Origin: JANQKX01 sp039028695
GTDB taxonomy: Bacteria; Pseudomonadota; Alphaproteobacteria; Kiloniellales; Kiloniellaceae
Length of the DNA stretch: 64,000 bases
NCBI GenBank assembly: GCA_039028695.1
Contig: JBCCHN010000012.1
Location: 1-64,000 of the forward strand
Direction: 5' to 3'
The translations under genes were made by a program, and so were the position numbers. The notes under the pieces were generated by a model that was not told the origin of the DNA, did no database searches, and was given only the letters and a program-made list of their open reading frames with translations. Within the stretch, counting starts at the first letter, position 1; every line of letters starts with the position of its first letter. Shown one piece after another: positions 1 to 9,013 of the stretch.

Positions 1-302
1 TCGCCAAAGAGAATGTGGTTTATGTCTTTAAAGGGCAGGGCACGACAAATTGCCGTGTCTATCATAGGAATGCTTAAGGGCCGCAAATTGAGTTCGATCA
101 CCCGGTTGCGGGAATCGAAGTCTACCCTGAAAATGAGCAGGTCGGGTGCAACGGGTAATAACGGGTGATAAACAGGCGAGGAATTGAATTCCCTATGAAA
201 TGTCCCTCCAGGAGACCTTCCGTAATGTCTTCCCTCTTTGGGGAAACTCTTGAGCGCCTTTGCAGTACCTTGCGGTGTTGCTTTGGGATCGAGTCAAAGC
301 GC
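1..302. other. Window edge, no confident gene
   Basis: No convincing complete gene lies here. A short open frame on the + strand runs from the window edge to a TAA at 75-77 and ends in a plausible protein tail (...YVFKGQGTTNCRVYHRNA), so it may be the last codons of a gene that starts outside the window. That is only 24 codons and cannot be assigned. The rest precedes the transglycosylase start at 303. An in-frame extension of that gene back to 165 exists, but it would place 46 non-signal-like residues before a good signal peptide. Confidence 0.3.
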
Positions 303-1514
303 ATGATCCGCCTGCTGCCTCTCGGCGCTGCGGCTTACCTGCTATTTGCGCCGATCCTGGTGACGGCCAACGACCAGAGCTTTGATTCATGGCTCAATGA
401 TTTACGGAAGGAGGCTCTCGCGCGCGGCGTCTCGGCGGAGACCTTCGATGCAGCCCTCAAGGGCGTTGAGCCTTTGGAACGGGTGGTTGAGCTTGATCGG
501 CGGCAGCCCGAGTTCACTCGTACCTTTGCATCTTATATGTCTTTGGCCATTAGCCAGAAACGAATTGAACGGGCGCAGACTTTAATGCGCCAGCACAAGG
601 ACTTATTAGATAAGATTCATGACCAATATGGGGTCCAACCCCGGTTTTTGGTTGCTTTTTGGGGCCTAGAATCAAACTTCGGCGATCATACGGGCGGCTT
701 TTCGGTGATCGCGGCTCTGGCCACCCTGGCCTATGACGAGCGCCGCAGCGAGTTTTTCCGTAATGAGCTCTTGCTCGCTCTTCAGATTTTGGAGGAGGAC
801 CACATCGCGCCCGACGCCATGAACGGCTCCTGGGCCGGGGCCATGGGCCAGCTTCAGTTCATGCCCTCCACCTTCACCGGTTACGCCATTGATCAGGACG
901 GCGACGGGAAACAGGATATATGGCAAAATCTACCCGATATTTTCGGTTCAGCGGCGAACTATCTGGGCCAGGTCGGCTGGCGGGGCGACGAGACCTGGGG
1001 CAGGGAGGTGCAGCTTCCGGAGCGATTCAACTGGGATCTCACCGGTTTGGGTACGCGTTTGCCCTTACAAGAGTGGGATCGTTTGGGCGTGCGGCGGGCC
1101 GATGGCAGCCCGCTGCCCGTGGTTGATATGGAAGGCTCCATCGTTTTGCCTTCGGGCCATAAAGGCCCAGCCTTTCTGGTGTACAAGAACTACCGCACCA
1201 TCATGATTTGGAACCGCTCGATCCTCTATGCCCTGGCGGTGGGTCACCTAGCTGATCGTATAGTTGGGCTTGGTCCCTTAGAGAATCCCGGCAATAGCGA
1301 GGAAAAGGGCCTAAGCCGCTATGATGTTAAAGAGATGCAGGTGCTGCTGAACGAGGCCGGATTTGATACCGGCAACCCGGACGGCATCTTTGGGCGGCAA
1401 TCCCGACAAGCCCTCAAAAGCTATCAACGGCATATCGGTGCCCCGGCGGACGGCTACCCCACCAAGGAATTGTTGCAGGCCTTAAAATCCCAGTCCGTCG
1501 ACAGCAACTCCTAG
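303..1514 (+). CDS. Lytic murein transglycosylase (MltB family) with peptidoglycan-binding domain
   Basis: This 403-residue enzyme would cleave the MurNAc-GlcNAc glycan bond of peptidoglycan to give 1,6-anhydro ends, acting in the periplasm. The start at 303 is chosen because it gives a hydrophobic signal peptide (MIRLLPLGAAAYLLFAPILV). The SLT_2/MltB-type domain spans about residues 25-335. It contains the catalytic glutamate E123 in FWGLESNFG, the family motifs GAMGQLQFMPSTF and DIWQNLPDIFGSAANYL, and a Gly-Trp-rich segment. A C-terminal peptidoglycan-binding domain (about 340-400) carries the usual GxFGxxTxxAxxxFQ-like pattern (DGIFGRQSRQALKSYQ). There is no lipobox, so it is probably soluble periplasmic rather than an outer-membrane lipoprotein. 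The next gene, rlpA, also acts on septal glycan. Family assignment is firm; the precise paralogue name is not. Confidence 0.93.
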   Translation: MIRLLPLGAAAYLLFAPILVTANDQSFDSWLNDLRKEALARGVSAETFDAALKGVEPLERVVELDRRQPEFTRTFASYMSLAISQKRIERAQTLMRQHKDLLDKIHDQYGVQPRFLVAFWGLESNFGDHTGGFSVIAALATLAYDERRSEFFRNELLLALQILEEDHIAPDAMNGSWAGAMGQLQFMPSTFTGYAIDQDGDGKQDIWQNLPDIFGSAANYLGQVGWRGDETWGREVQLPERFNWDLTGLGTRLPLQEWDRLGVRRADGSPLPVVDMEGSIVLPSGHKGPAFLVYKNYRTIMIWNRSILYALAVGHLADRIVGLGPLENPGNSEEKGLSRYDVKEMQVLLNEAGFDTGNPDGIFGRQSRQALKSYQRHIGAPADGYPTKELLQALKSQSVDSNS

Positions 1515-1643
1515 CCCCCGACCCATGGTCGGAACGGGTGTTTGGTCCCTGGTGAAATTTAATTGCTCGGGGGCGTTGAAGCGGCGCGGATTGATGGCCT
1601 AGACTCTCTTCCCGATTCGTGACTATTGGGCCAGATGCACGCC

Positions 1644-2669
1644 ATGAGCTTATGGAAACGCACCTTTAGCATTGCCGGACTGATCACCCTGATCACCGCC
1701 GGGTGTGCGGAGACGGAACTGGCGGTCCACACCGCCAAACAACTCGACAAGGCCAGCCAGCCCGACGTGCAGGGGTATTATAAGGTCGGCAAACCCTATC
1801 AGATCGATGGCAAGTGGTATTATCCCAAGGAGAACTTTTCCTATCGGGAATCCGGAATTGCCTCTTGGTATGGTCCTGGCTTCCACGGCAAGATTACCGC
1901 CAACGGCGAACTCTACGATCAACATGACCTGACCGCCGCCCATCGCACCTTGCCAATGCCTTCGGTGGTTCGGGTCACAAACCTGGAAAACGGCCGTTCA
2001 ATCGTGGTTCGGGTGAACGATCGCGGTCCTTTTGCCAAAAACCGCATTATTGATCTTTCCAAACGCGGCGCTGAGCTGCTCGATTTCCATCAGGCCGGCA
2101 CCGCCAAAGTTCTTGTGGAAATTCTGCCCAACGAAAGCCATCAGGCTGCCTTTCTCATTCAAGGCCAAAGTACCGCGAGCGTGGGTGACGCCTCGACCCC
2201 ATCTGCCGTTCCGGTGGTGGAGGTGACCTCACAGGAGCTGAGGCCAATCGGCGGAAACGACGGGAGTTCACCCGCGGTTTCGGCCGGTCAACCGCAAAAC
2301 CCTCAAGTCGCGTCGCGGAGCAACAGTCCTTCGGATGATGCCAATGGCACAATATCCAACATCGGCGGTGATCAGGCGACGGTCTCCCTCAGCGTGGATC
2401 GGCCCGCCACGCCCTTGGTGACCCAAAGCGCCGTCCAGCCCAGCGATATCTTCGTTCAGGTGGGCGCCTTTGCTCAGCTCCATAATGCAGAGCGGCAAAA
2501 GGCGCGTCTTTCCGGCTTGGCGCCCACAAGGATTGTCGAAAGCTTGGTGGGGCAAAACCGTTATTTTCGCGTTTATCTGGGTCCCCTATCCGATGTGGGC
2601 GAGGCGGATCGGATGGTTGCGCTGCTCGAATCCAACGGTATCCAGGACGCGCGAATCATTGTCGACTAA
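1644..2669 (+). CDS. rlpA: Septal ring lytic transglycosylase RlpA family lipoprotein with SPOR domain
   Basis: About 341 residues. The N-terminus is a lipoprotein signal with a lipobox ending at C21 (LITAGC), so the mature protein should sit in the outer membrane facing the periplasm. The double-psi beta-barrel domain (about 60-155) has the RlpA signatures SGIASWYGPGFHGK, ANGELYD and VRVNDRGPF, including the acidic and aspartate residues implicated in catalysis. A low-complexity linker follows. A C-terminal SPOR domain (about 265-341, starting at IFVQVGAFAQ) would bind denuded septal glycan. RlpA proteins cleave naked glycan strands at the division site. Possible starts are TTG 1626, ATG 1635 and ATG 1644; the last gives the most compact signal peptide. 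The neighbours are a transglycosylase and a D,D-carboxypeptidase, forming a wall-remodelling group. Confidence 0.92.
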   Translation: MSLWKRTFSIAGLITLITAGCAETELAVHTAKQLDKASQPDVQGYYKVGKPYQIDGKWYYPKENFSYRESGIASWYGPGFHGKITANGELYDQHDLTAAHRTLPMPSVVRVTNLENGRSIVVRVNDRGPFAKNRIIDLSKRGAELLDFHQAGTAKVLVEILPNESHQAAFLIQGQSTASVGDASTPSAVPVVEVTSQELRPIGGNDGSSPAVSAGQPQNPQVASRSNSPSDDANGTISNIGGDQATVSLSVDRPATPLVTQSAVQPSDIFVQVGAFAQLHNAERQKARLSGLAPTRIVESLVGQNRYFRVYLGPLSDVGEADRMVALLESNGIQDARIIVD

Positions 2670-2751
2670 TCCCTAAAAACTGGCCCTATTCTGGCCCAAT
2701 TGACCGTCTAGCAATGCGCGAAGCACGCGGATGGTAACGTAAGAACGAACG

Positions 2752-3921
2752 ATGACATCAATCCGGAAATCCCTCATGAAGCAAATTCGGCGAATGAACT
2801 TCCAGATAACGGCCGTCGCGCTGCTGGCAATCCTCTTTTTGAATCCGCAAGCGCAGGCATTGGAGACGACGGCGCGCGAAGCCTACATGATCGATTACGA
2901 CACCGGAACGATCCTCTTGGACAAGAATGGCAATGAATCCATGCCCCCTGCGTCCATGAGCAAAATTATGACCGCCTTCATGGTCTTTGAGCATATTCAA
3001 GATGGGCGTCTATCCTTGGATGACCTTTTTCCGGTCAGCGAAAAGGCCTGGCGCAAGGGCGGTTCACGCATGTTCGTTGAGGTTGGCGACGAGGTCAGGG
3101 TCGAGGACTTATTGCGGGGCGTGATTATCCAATCGGGTAACGATGCTTGTATCGTGCTCGCCGAAGGCCTCGCTGGCACGGAGGAAGCCTTTGCCAATGC
3201 CATGACTCAGCGTGCCGCCGAGATCGGCATGACTGGCAGCACCTTTGCTAACGCGACGGGCTGGCCGCATCCCAATCACCGCATGACGGCCCATGATTTA
3301 GCGATTTTGGCGCGCAAGATCATTTCCGACTTTCCCGAATTTTATCACTATTATTCGGAAACCGAATTCACCTGGAACGATATCCGGCAGGGCAACCGCA
3401 ATCCTCTGCTCTATCGCTCCGTGGGGGCGGATGGCCTAAAGACGGGACACACCAGCGAAGCGGGCTATGGCCTAACGGCGTCCGCCGAACAAAACGGCCG
3501 TCGATTGATCCTTGTCGTTAACGGCCTCAAATCCATCAAGGCCCGCGCCGATGAATCAGCACGTCTTTTGTCCTGGGGCTTCCGTGAGTTCAATAACTAT
3601 GCCCTCTTTAAAGCGGGCGCCGAGGTGGAGCTTGCGCCGGTTTGGCTGGGCGATAAAAAAACCGTCCCCCTGGTGATCGAAGAGGACCTCACAGTCACCC
3701 TGCGTCGGGCCGCGCGACAGGATCTGAAGGTCTCTGTCAATTATGAATCGCCGATCCCCGTACCCATCCAAAAAGGCCAGCAATTGGCCACGCTGATGGT
3801 CTCTGCACCCGAGTTTGACACCCTCGAAGTGCCGTTGTATGCCGGGGACGATGTGGGGCAACTTGACCCTTTTGGGCGTATCGTGGCCAGCGTGAAGTTT
3901 TTGGTCTTTGGCGGGCCATAA
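2752..3921 (+). CDS. D-alanyl-D-alanine carboxypeptidase (peptidase S11, PBP5/6 type)
   Basis: This 389-residue low-molecular-mass penicillin-binding protein would remove the terminal D-Ala from peptidoglycan pentapeptides. All three penicilloyl-serine transferase motifs are visible: SxxK at S68-K71 (SMSK), SGN at 128-130 and KTG at 230-232. A hydrophobic signal segment ends near AQA (about residue 36), so the protein is exported. The beta-rich C-terminal domain (about 285-385) is that of PBP5-like enzymes, whose tail normally anchors to the membrane. An internal ATG at 2776 would give a shorter signal peptide and is an alternative start. The gene follows rlpA by 82 bases and precedes tmk by 33, so it may be co-transcribed with the tmk-holB-metG group. 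Confidence 0.95.
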   Translation: MTSIRKSLMKQIRRMNFQITAVALLAILFLNPQAQALETTAREAYMIDYDTGTILLDKNGNESMPPASMSKIMTAFMVFEHIQDGRLSLDDLFPVSEKAWRKGGSRMFVEVGDEVRVEDLLRGVIIQSGNDACIVLAEGLAGTEEAFANAMTQRAAEIGMTGSTFANATGWPHPNHRMTAHDLAILARKIISDFPEFYHYYSETEFTWNDIRQGNRNPLLYRSVGADGLKTGHTSEAGYGLTASAEQNGRRLILVVNGLKSIKARADESARLLSWGFREFNNYALFKAGAEVELAPVWLGDKKTVPLVIEEDLTVTLRRAARQDLKVSVNYESPIPVPIQKGQQLATLMVSAPEFDTLEVPLYAGDDVGQLDPFGRIVASVKFLVFGGP

Positions 3922-3954
3922 CGTCTACAAACAAATAAGAATGGCGATCGGACA

Positions 3955-4605
3955 ATGGCGGTGGGCCGCTTCATCACTTTTGAAGGGGGCGAGGGCGCCG
4001 GTAAGTCCACCCAGGTCCAGCACTTGGCTGCCAAGTTGAAAAATTCAGGCCTCAATGTCCTCACGACGCGTGAGCCAGGGGGCTCCCCCGGTGCCGAAGC
4101 CATTCGCAAGCTTTTGTTAGGCGGTACCGCGGATTGGGATCCCAAAACCGAAGCCCTTTTGCATTTTACCGCCCGACGGGATCATGCCTTAAAAACCATT
4201 TTACCCGCACTGAAACGGGGGGACTGGGTCCTCTGCGATCGCTTTAGTGACTCCACCGTCGCTTATCAAGGCCATGGGCATGGCTTGGTATCGACGATTA
4301 TTTCGCAAATCAGCCAACTGACCCTGGGCGACCTCGGGCCGCCGGGTCTGGTGCCCGACTTGACCATAATCCTGGATTTGGACGTGCGGACCGGCCTTGA
4401 GCGGGCGAAGGGGCGAGGGCAGGGCCTGGATCACTATGAGTCGTTGGACCTGGATTTCCACAATCGCCTGCGACAGGCCTTCCTTGATATCGCCCGACAG
4501 GAGCCGGAGCGTTGTTTTGTTTTCGATGCCACGGCCCCCGAGGAAGCCATCTCCGAAGAAGTAACTAAACTTGTTGGCCGGCAGTTGGGCGTCAATCTCA
4601 CATGA
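3955..4605 (+). CDS. tmk: Thymidylate kinase
   Basis: dTMP kinase (216 residues) phosphorylates dTMP to dTDP with ATP in the cytoplasm, an essential step for dTTP. The P-loop is at residues 11-19 (GGEGAGKST), preceded by the typical FITFEG strand. The DR(F/Y)xxST-like thymidylate motif appears as CDRFSDSTVAYQG, and TREPGGSPGAE is the family dTMP-binding segment. The lid region (RAKGRGQGLDHYE) follows. Length is typical. The stop codon overlaps the start of holB by four bases (ATGA), so the two are translationally coupled. This pairing is common in Gram-negative bacteria. Confidence 0.97.
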   Translation: MAVGRFITFEGGEGAGKSTQVQHLAAKLKNSGLNVLTTREPGGSPGAEAIRKLLLGGTADWDPKTEALLHFTARRDHALKTILPALKRGDWVLCDRFSDSTVAYQGHGHGLVSTIISQISQLTLGDLGPPGLVPDLTIILDLDVRTGLERAKGRGQGLDHYESLDLDFHNRLRQAFLDIARQEPERCFVFDATAPEEAISEEVTKLVGRQLGVNLT

Positions 4606-5690
4606 CGGATATGGATCAACAATCCCCTCCCGAGCCGCGCGAAAATTCGTTCTTGGCCGGGCATCAGCGAGCGGAAGAGCGTCTCCTGCAAGCCTTTGAA
4701 TCCAACCGCTTGCCCCATGCCTGGTTGATTTCAGGGCCGCGTGGCATCGGCAAGGCCACTTTGGCTTTTCGCTTTGCTCGATTTGTCTTGGCCGGGGGCG
4801 GTGCCCGGGACATGTTCGGGGCACCGGCGCAAGGCCTGGCCATTGATGAGAGTGATCAAGTTTTCCGTTGGGTAGCCTCCGAAAGCCACGCGGACATGAT
4901 GACCCTACGCCGGCGCGCCGATGAGAAGGGGCGTCTTCCGGCGAGCATTTCCGTCGAGGAAACCCGCAAGGTGATCTCCTTTTTGCACATGACCTCCAGC
5001 GAAGGCGGATGGCGCGTTGTCGTCGTCGATGCGGTCGATGACATGACCCGCAATGCCGCCAATGCCCTGCTCAAGGCTCTTGAGGAGCCGCCGGCGCGCA
5101 GCCTCATGCTGCTGGTCTGCCACGGCAAGGGCGCTGTCCTACCCACCATACGCTCGCGTTGTTGCGATTTACCTTTGTCAGCGCTGTCTACGGCGGACTT
5201 GGACAGCCTTTTGGCGCGCTATGACCGGGCGCTGGAGCCGGCGGATCGATCCGCGTTGTCGGCTCTGAGCGACGGTTCAATTGGCCGGGCCTTGACCCTG
5301 CATCGTAATGGTAGTCTGGACCTTTTTGCGAGCCTGCTCAGCATCTTGAAACAGCTCCCCGACCTCAAAATTCAAAGCCTTCATGAGTTGGGCGATCGCC
5401 TTGCTAGGGGCACCGACGGTGAGGCTTTTCGCAGCGGTCACGAATTGCTTTTGTGGTGGCTGGCGCGCCTGGTTCGCGCCGGAGCCTCGGGTGTGTTCCC
5501 TCAAGAGGTAATGCCGGGCGAGAGCGAGACCATGCGCCGGTTGCTCGCCACGTCATCCCCAACAAATTGGTTGACCGCTCGTGAGGCTCTGGCAGCTCTC
5601 TTCCGGGAAACCGAGGCCGCTAACCTGGACAAAAAACAAGCGGTGATCAATGGCCTGCAGCTCTTGTCCCAGAGTCTAGCGAAAGCCTGA
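4602..5690 (+). CDS. holB: DNA polymerase III subunit delta prime
   Basis: The delta prime subunit (362 residues) is part of the clamp-loader complex that opens the beta sliding clamp at the replication fork. The AAA+ domain begins with a P-loop-like GPRGIGKAT (45-53). The segment NALLKALEEPP and the SRC motif (TIRSRCCDLPL), where the arginine acts in trans on the neighbouring ATPase site, identify the family. The C-terminal helical collar is less conserved. The gene overlaps tmk by four bases. It is followed, after about 170 non-coding bases, by metG, an order seen in many alphaproteobacteria. Confidence 0.93.
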   Translation: MTDMDQQSPPEPRENSFLAGHQRAEERLLQAFESNRLPHAWLISGPRGIGKATLAFRFARFVLAGGGARDMFGAPAQGLAIDESDQVFRWVASESHADMMTLRRRADEKGRLPASISVEETRKVISFLHMTSSEGGWRVVVVDAVDDMTRNAANALLKALEEPPARSLMLLVCHGKGAVLPTIRSRCCDLPLSALSTADLDSLLARYDRALEPADRSALSALSDGSIGRALTLHRNGSLDLFASLLSILKQLPDLKIQSLHELGDRLARGTDGEAFRSGHELLLWWLARLVRAGASGVFPQEVMPGESETMRRLLATSSPTNWLTAREALAALFRETEAANLDKKQAVINGLQLLSQSLAKA

Positions 5691-5862
5691 CCTCCACGGA
5701 TACCAGGTCCATTTTTGCCAATCCCTTGCCCTTGCGCCCTTTCCCCAGTATGTAAACAAAACTGTCAGCTTTGAGTGAGATTGCCCCTTGGCGGGAGGGG
5801 AACCAACCCCTTTCGGCCATTTGCTTGGGTGGATCAAACCCCATCAAAGGCGTAGCCCCAGA

Positions 5863-7419
5863 ATGCCCCAGGACACCGGCCCCAGGCCTTATTACATCAC
5901 GACCCCGATCTATTATGTGAACGATTCGCCGCATATCGGCCACGCCTACACCACCTTGGCCTGCGATGTTCTGGCCCGCTTTAAACGGCTAGACGGCTTT
6001 GACGTCAAATTCCTCACCGGGACCGACGAACATGGCCAAAAGGTTGAAAAATCGGCCCTGGCGGCCGGCTTGGACCCGCAAAGCTTTACCGACCGTGTGT
6101 CGCAAAACTTCCGCGATCTTTCCGCCGCCCTAAACTATTCCAACGACGATTTCATCCGCACCACCGAGGCCCGCCACAAAACGTCCTGCCAAGCCCTATG
6201 GGAGAGGTTGGCCGCGGCCGGTGATATTTACTTGGCCAGCTATCCCGGATGGTATGCGGTCCGTGACGAGGCCTTTTACGACGAAAAAGAGCTGACCAAA
6301 TCCGCGGACGGTAAGATGATTGCCCCCAGCGGCGCCGAATGCGAATGGGTGGAGGAGCCGTCATACTTCTTCCGCCTGTCCGCCTGGCAAGACCGCTTGC
6401 TCGACTTTTATGAGGCCAATCCGGATTTCATCCTGCCGGTCACCCGCCGCAACGAGGTCATCAGCTTCGTACGCGGCGGCTTAAAGGACCTATCCGTCAG
6501 CCGAACCACCTTCAATTGGGGTATTCCGGTCCCCGGCGATGACGATCACATAATGTATGTCTGGCTGGATGCCTTGACCAACTACATCACTGCTGCCGGC
6601 TATCCCGATACTGAGTGCGATTCCTATCAGACTTATTGGCCCGCCGATCTGCACATGGTTGGCAAGGATATCCTGCGCTTTCATGCCGTCTACTGGCCCG
6701 CCTTTTTGATGTCTGCCGGCTTGGAGACACCCAAACGGGTTTTTGCCCATGGCTGGTGGACAAACGAAGGGCAGAAAATTTCGAAATCTCTCGGCAACGT
6801 CATCGACCCCCATCAATTGGTGGAGACATACGGTCTGGACCAAGTGCGATACTTCCTGTTGCGCGAAGTGCCCTTCGGGAACGATGGGGACTTCTCCCGC
6901 CGCGCCATGGTCGGGCGGATCAACTATGACCTGGCAAACCAATTCGGAAACTTGGCACAGCGGGTCCTATCTATGATCGCCAAGAATTGCGGTGGCGCGG
7001 TGCCCGCGCCCGGCGACTTCACCGAATCAGACGAAAAACTTTTGACCGCCGCAAGCGGCCTCTTGGATCAGTTGCGCGCCCATTACAATGTGCAAGCTTT
7101 CCATAAGGCTTTAGAAGGGACCTGGTCGGTGATCTCCCAAGCCAACGTCTATGTGGACGAGCAGGCCCCCTGGGCCTTGCGCAAAAGCGACCCGGCTCGT
7201 ATGGCTACAGTGCTCTATGTCTTGGCGGAGACCGTGCGCCGCCTGGCCTTGCTTACTCAGCCAGTCATGCCACACGCCATGGCCGCGATGTTGGATCAAC
7301 TGGCCGTGCCGGAAGCTCAGCGGGGATTCGACAAGCTGGAAGATGTTTTGGCGCCCGGAACCCCTCTGCCGAAGCCCCAGGGAGTCTTTCCCCGCTTTGT
7401 GGAAGAGGATGAGGCCTGA
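5863..7419 (+). CDS. metG: Methionyl-tRNA synthetase
   Basis: This class I aminoacyl-tRNA synthetase charges tRNA-Met and initiator tRNA. The start at 5863 gives 518 residues beginning MPQDTGPRPYYITTP. The upstream in-frame ATG at 5788 would add 25 unlikely residues. The HIGH signature is at 24-27 and the KMSKS loop is KISKS at 305-309. The anticodon-binding helical domain occupies the last 150 residues or so. The protein ends there and lacks the C-terminal tRNA-binding (tRBD) extension found on some MetG proteins. It also lacks the four-cysteine zinc knuckle, so it is the short alphaproteobacterial type. The TatD gene starts five bases after its stop. Confidence 0.97.
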   Translation: MPQDTGPRPYYITTPIYYVNDSPHIGHAYTTLACDVLARFKRLDGFDVKFLTGTDEHGQKVEKSALAAGLDPQSFTDRVSQNFRDLSAALNYSNDDFIRTTEARHKTSCQALWERLAAAGDIYLASYPGWYAVRDEAFYDEKELTKSADGKMIAPSGAECEWVEEPSYFFRLSAWQDRLLDFYEANPDFILPVTRRNEVISFVRGGLKDLSVSRTTFNWGIPVPGDDDHIMYVWLDALTNYITAAGYPDTECDSYQTYWPADLHMVGKDILRFHAVYWPAFLMSAGLETPKRVFAHGWWTNEGQKISKSLGNVIDPHQLVETYGLDQVRYFLLREVPFGNDGDFSRRAMVGRINYDLANQFGNLAQRVLSMIAKNCGGAVPAPGDFTESDEKLLTAASGLLDQLRAHYNVQAFHKALEGTWSVISQANVYVDEQAPWALRKSDPARMATVLYVLAETVRRLALLTQPVMPHAMAAMLDQLAVPEAQRGFDKLEDVLAPGTPLPKPQGVFPRFVEEDEA

Positions 7420-7424
7420 ACGCC

Positions 7425-8234
7425 ATGCTGGTTGATTCTCCCCTGCTGGTCGATTCCCACTGCCATCTGGACTACTTGGAAAAAGAAAACGACCTGGACG
7501 AGATTGTCGGTCGTGCCGAGCGAGCAGGGGTGGGCACCATGGTCACCATTTGCACCAAGCTCTCCGAGTTCGAGCGGATCAAGGGTATTGCCCAATCCTA
7601 CGACCGGGTTTTTTGCTCTGTGGGCGTGCACCCCCACGAAGCGGCCGAGGAGGGACAGGAGACCAGCGATCGCCTAATCGAACTGACGCGCCACGATAAG
7701 GTCGTGGGCATCGGCGAAACCGGCTTGGATTACTATTACGAACACTCTCCGCGTCAGGCCCAACGGATCTCCTTTCTCGCCCATATCGACGCTGCCCGGC
7801 AAACCGGCCTGCCTCTCATCGTGCACAGCCGGGATGCCGAGGATGACAGCCTGTCCATCCTGCAGTCCGAACATGAAAAAGCGCCCTTTCCCGCGGTGAT
7901 CCATTGCTTCACCGGCAGCGCCCAGTTGGCACGCGCTTGCCTGGATATGGGTTTTTCCATCTCTCTGGCCGGCGTTGTTACTTTTAAAAGCGCCCAAGCC
8001 TTGCGCGACGTGGCCCTAGAAATTCCGTCGGATCGCTTGTTGGTGGAAACCGACTCACCCTATCTGGCGCCGGTCCCCAAGCGGGGAAAAACCAACGAGC
8101 CCGCCAACGTCATTCATACTGCCCAGTTTTTGGCCGAGCTGCGGGGTGTGCCTCTGGAAGATTTGGCCGGGCAGACCAGCGATAATTTTTTTAATCTTTT
8201 CTCCAAGGTCCCGCGGAGTTCGGCGTCGGCATGA
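7425..8234 (+). CDS. TatD family metal-dependent hydrolase (deoxyribonuclease)
   Basis: This 269-residue TIM-barrel metallo-hydrolase belongs to the TatD/YcfH family, whose characterised members are Mg-dependent DNases with exonuclease or repair roles. Visible metal-site motifs are DSHCHLD at the N-terminus (HxH), GIGETGLDYYY (the glutamate ligand), IVHSRDAEDD, VIHCFTGS and the late LVETDSPYLAP aspartate. These cover all the expected ligands in order. The gene lies between metG and a metallo-beta-lactamase-fold gene, overlapping the latter by four bases. The metG-tatD-MBL trio is a common cluster, so the three are probably one transcript. The in vivo substrate is not predictable from sequence. 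Confidence 0.94.
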   Translation: MLVDSPLLVDSHCHLDYLEKENDLDEIVGRAERAGVGTMVTICTKLSEFERIKGIAQSYDRVFCSVGVHPHEAAEEGQETSDRLIELTRHDKVVGIGETGLDYYYEHSPRQAQRISFLAHIDAARQTGLPLIVHSRDAEDDSLSILQSEHEKAPFPAVIHCFTGSAQLARACLDMGFSISLAGVVTFKSAQALRDVALEIPSDRLLVETDSPYLAPVPKRGKTNEPANVIHTAQFLAELRGVPLEDLAGQTSDNFFNLFSKVPRSSASA

Positions 8235-9013
8235 AAGTGACCATTCTGGGCTGCGGCGGCTCCGGCGGCGTCCCCTTGGCAAATGGCAAGCCCGGCGGGG
8301 ACTGGGGAGTTTGCGATCCTCAAAATCCAAAAAACCGCCGTCGCCGGGTGTCCATTCTGGTGGAGGAGGGGCCAGTCGTCATCCTCATCGACACCTCGCC
8401 GGATCTACGCGACCAAATCATCGATAATGGCATTCAACGCTTGGACGCCGTGCTCTACACCCACGCCCACGCGGATCACTGCCATGGGCTGGACGAGCTG
8501 CGCAACATGGTGGGCTATGGGAGAAAGTCTGTCGATGCCTATATGGACCGGGAAACCCGACGCTTGCTAACCCTTCGCTTCGGATATGCCTTTGCGTCCT
8601 CCGCCAACCCGGAAAGCCTCTACCGTCCTCTCATGGTGGATCACGAAATATCCGGACCCTTCGACGTTGCGGGAATCCCGATTATCCCTTTTGAGCAAAA
8701 TCACGGCCCCGAAAGGACCCTCGGCTTTCGCATCGGCCCGATCGGCTATTCCACCGATGCCAAGGCCTTGGATGAAAAAGCCTTCGATATCTTAAAGGGC
8801 GTAGATGTTTGGATCGTGGATTGCCTGCGCGATCAGCCCCATCCGACCCATTCCCACACAGAGCAAAGCTTCGCATGGATCGAACGGGTCAATCCCCGGC
8901 GCGCCGTTCTCACCCACCTCAATCAGCAAATCGACTACGCTGACCTCCTATCACGCTGCCCGCCCGGCGTGGAGCCGGGGTACGATGGGCTGGTCTTGGA
9001 GGCTGCGGAATGA
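8231..9013 (+). CDS. MBL-fold metal-dependent hydrolase, PhnP-like
   Basis: This 260-residue metallo-beta-lactamase-fold phosphodiesterase has the intact HxHxDH motif at 78-83 (HAHADH). It also has the N-terminal glycine-rich signature LGCGGSGGVP that separates PhnP-like proteins from classical lactamases, plus later ligands in QNHGPERT, YSTDA and LTHLNQQ. PhnP hydrolyses cyclic phosphoribosyl phosphates in phosphonate breakdown. No phn genes are near, and this alphaproteobacterial paralogue is normally linked to metG-tatD, so a nucleotide or RNA phosphodiester substrate is equally possible. It overlaps tatD by four bases upstream and the PAP2 gene by four downstream. Confidence 0.9.
   Translation: MKVTILGCGGSGGVPLANGKPGGDWGVCDPQNPKNRRRRVSILVEEGPVVILIDTSPDLRDQIIDNGIQRLDAVLYTHAHADHCHGLDELRNMVGYGRKSVDAYMDRETRRLLTLRFGYAFASSANPESLYRPLMVDHEISGPFDVAGIPIIPFEQNHGPERTLGFRIGPIGYSTDAKALDEKAFDILKGVDVWIVDCLRDQPHPTHSHTEQSFAWIERVNPRRAVLTHLNQQIDYADLLSRCPPGVEPGYDGLVLEAAE

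Noticed and set aside
1518..1532. CCGACC-CAT-GGTCGG hairpin after the MltB-type gene as a terminator
   Set aside because: Only six base pairs with a 3-base loop and no T-run; too weak to call.
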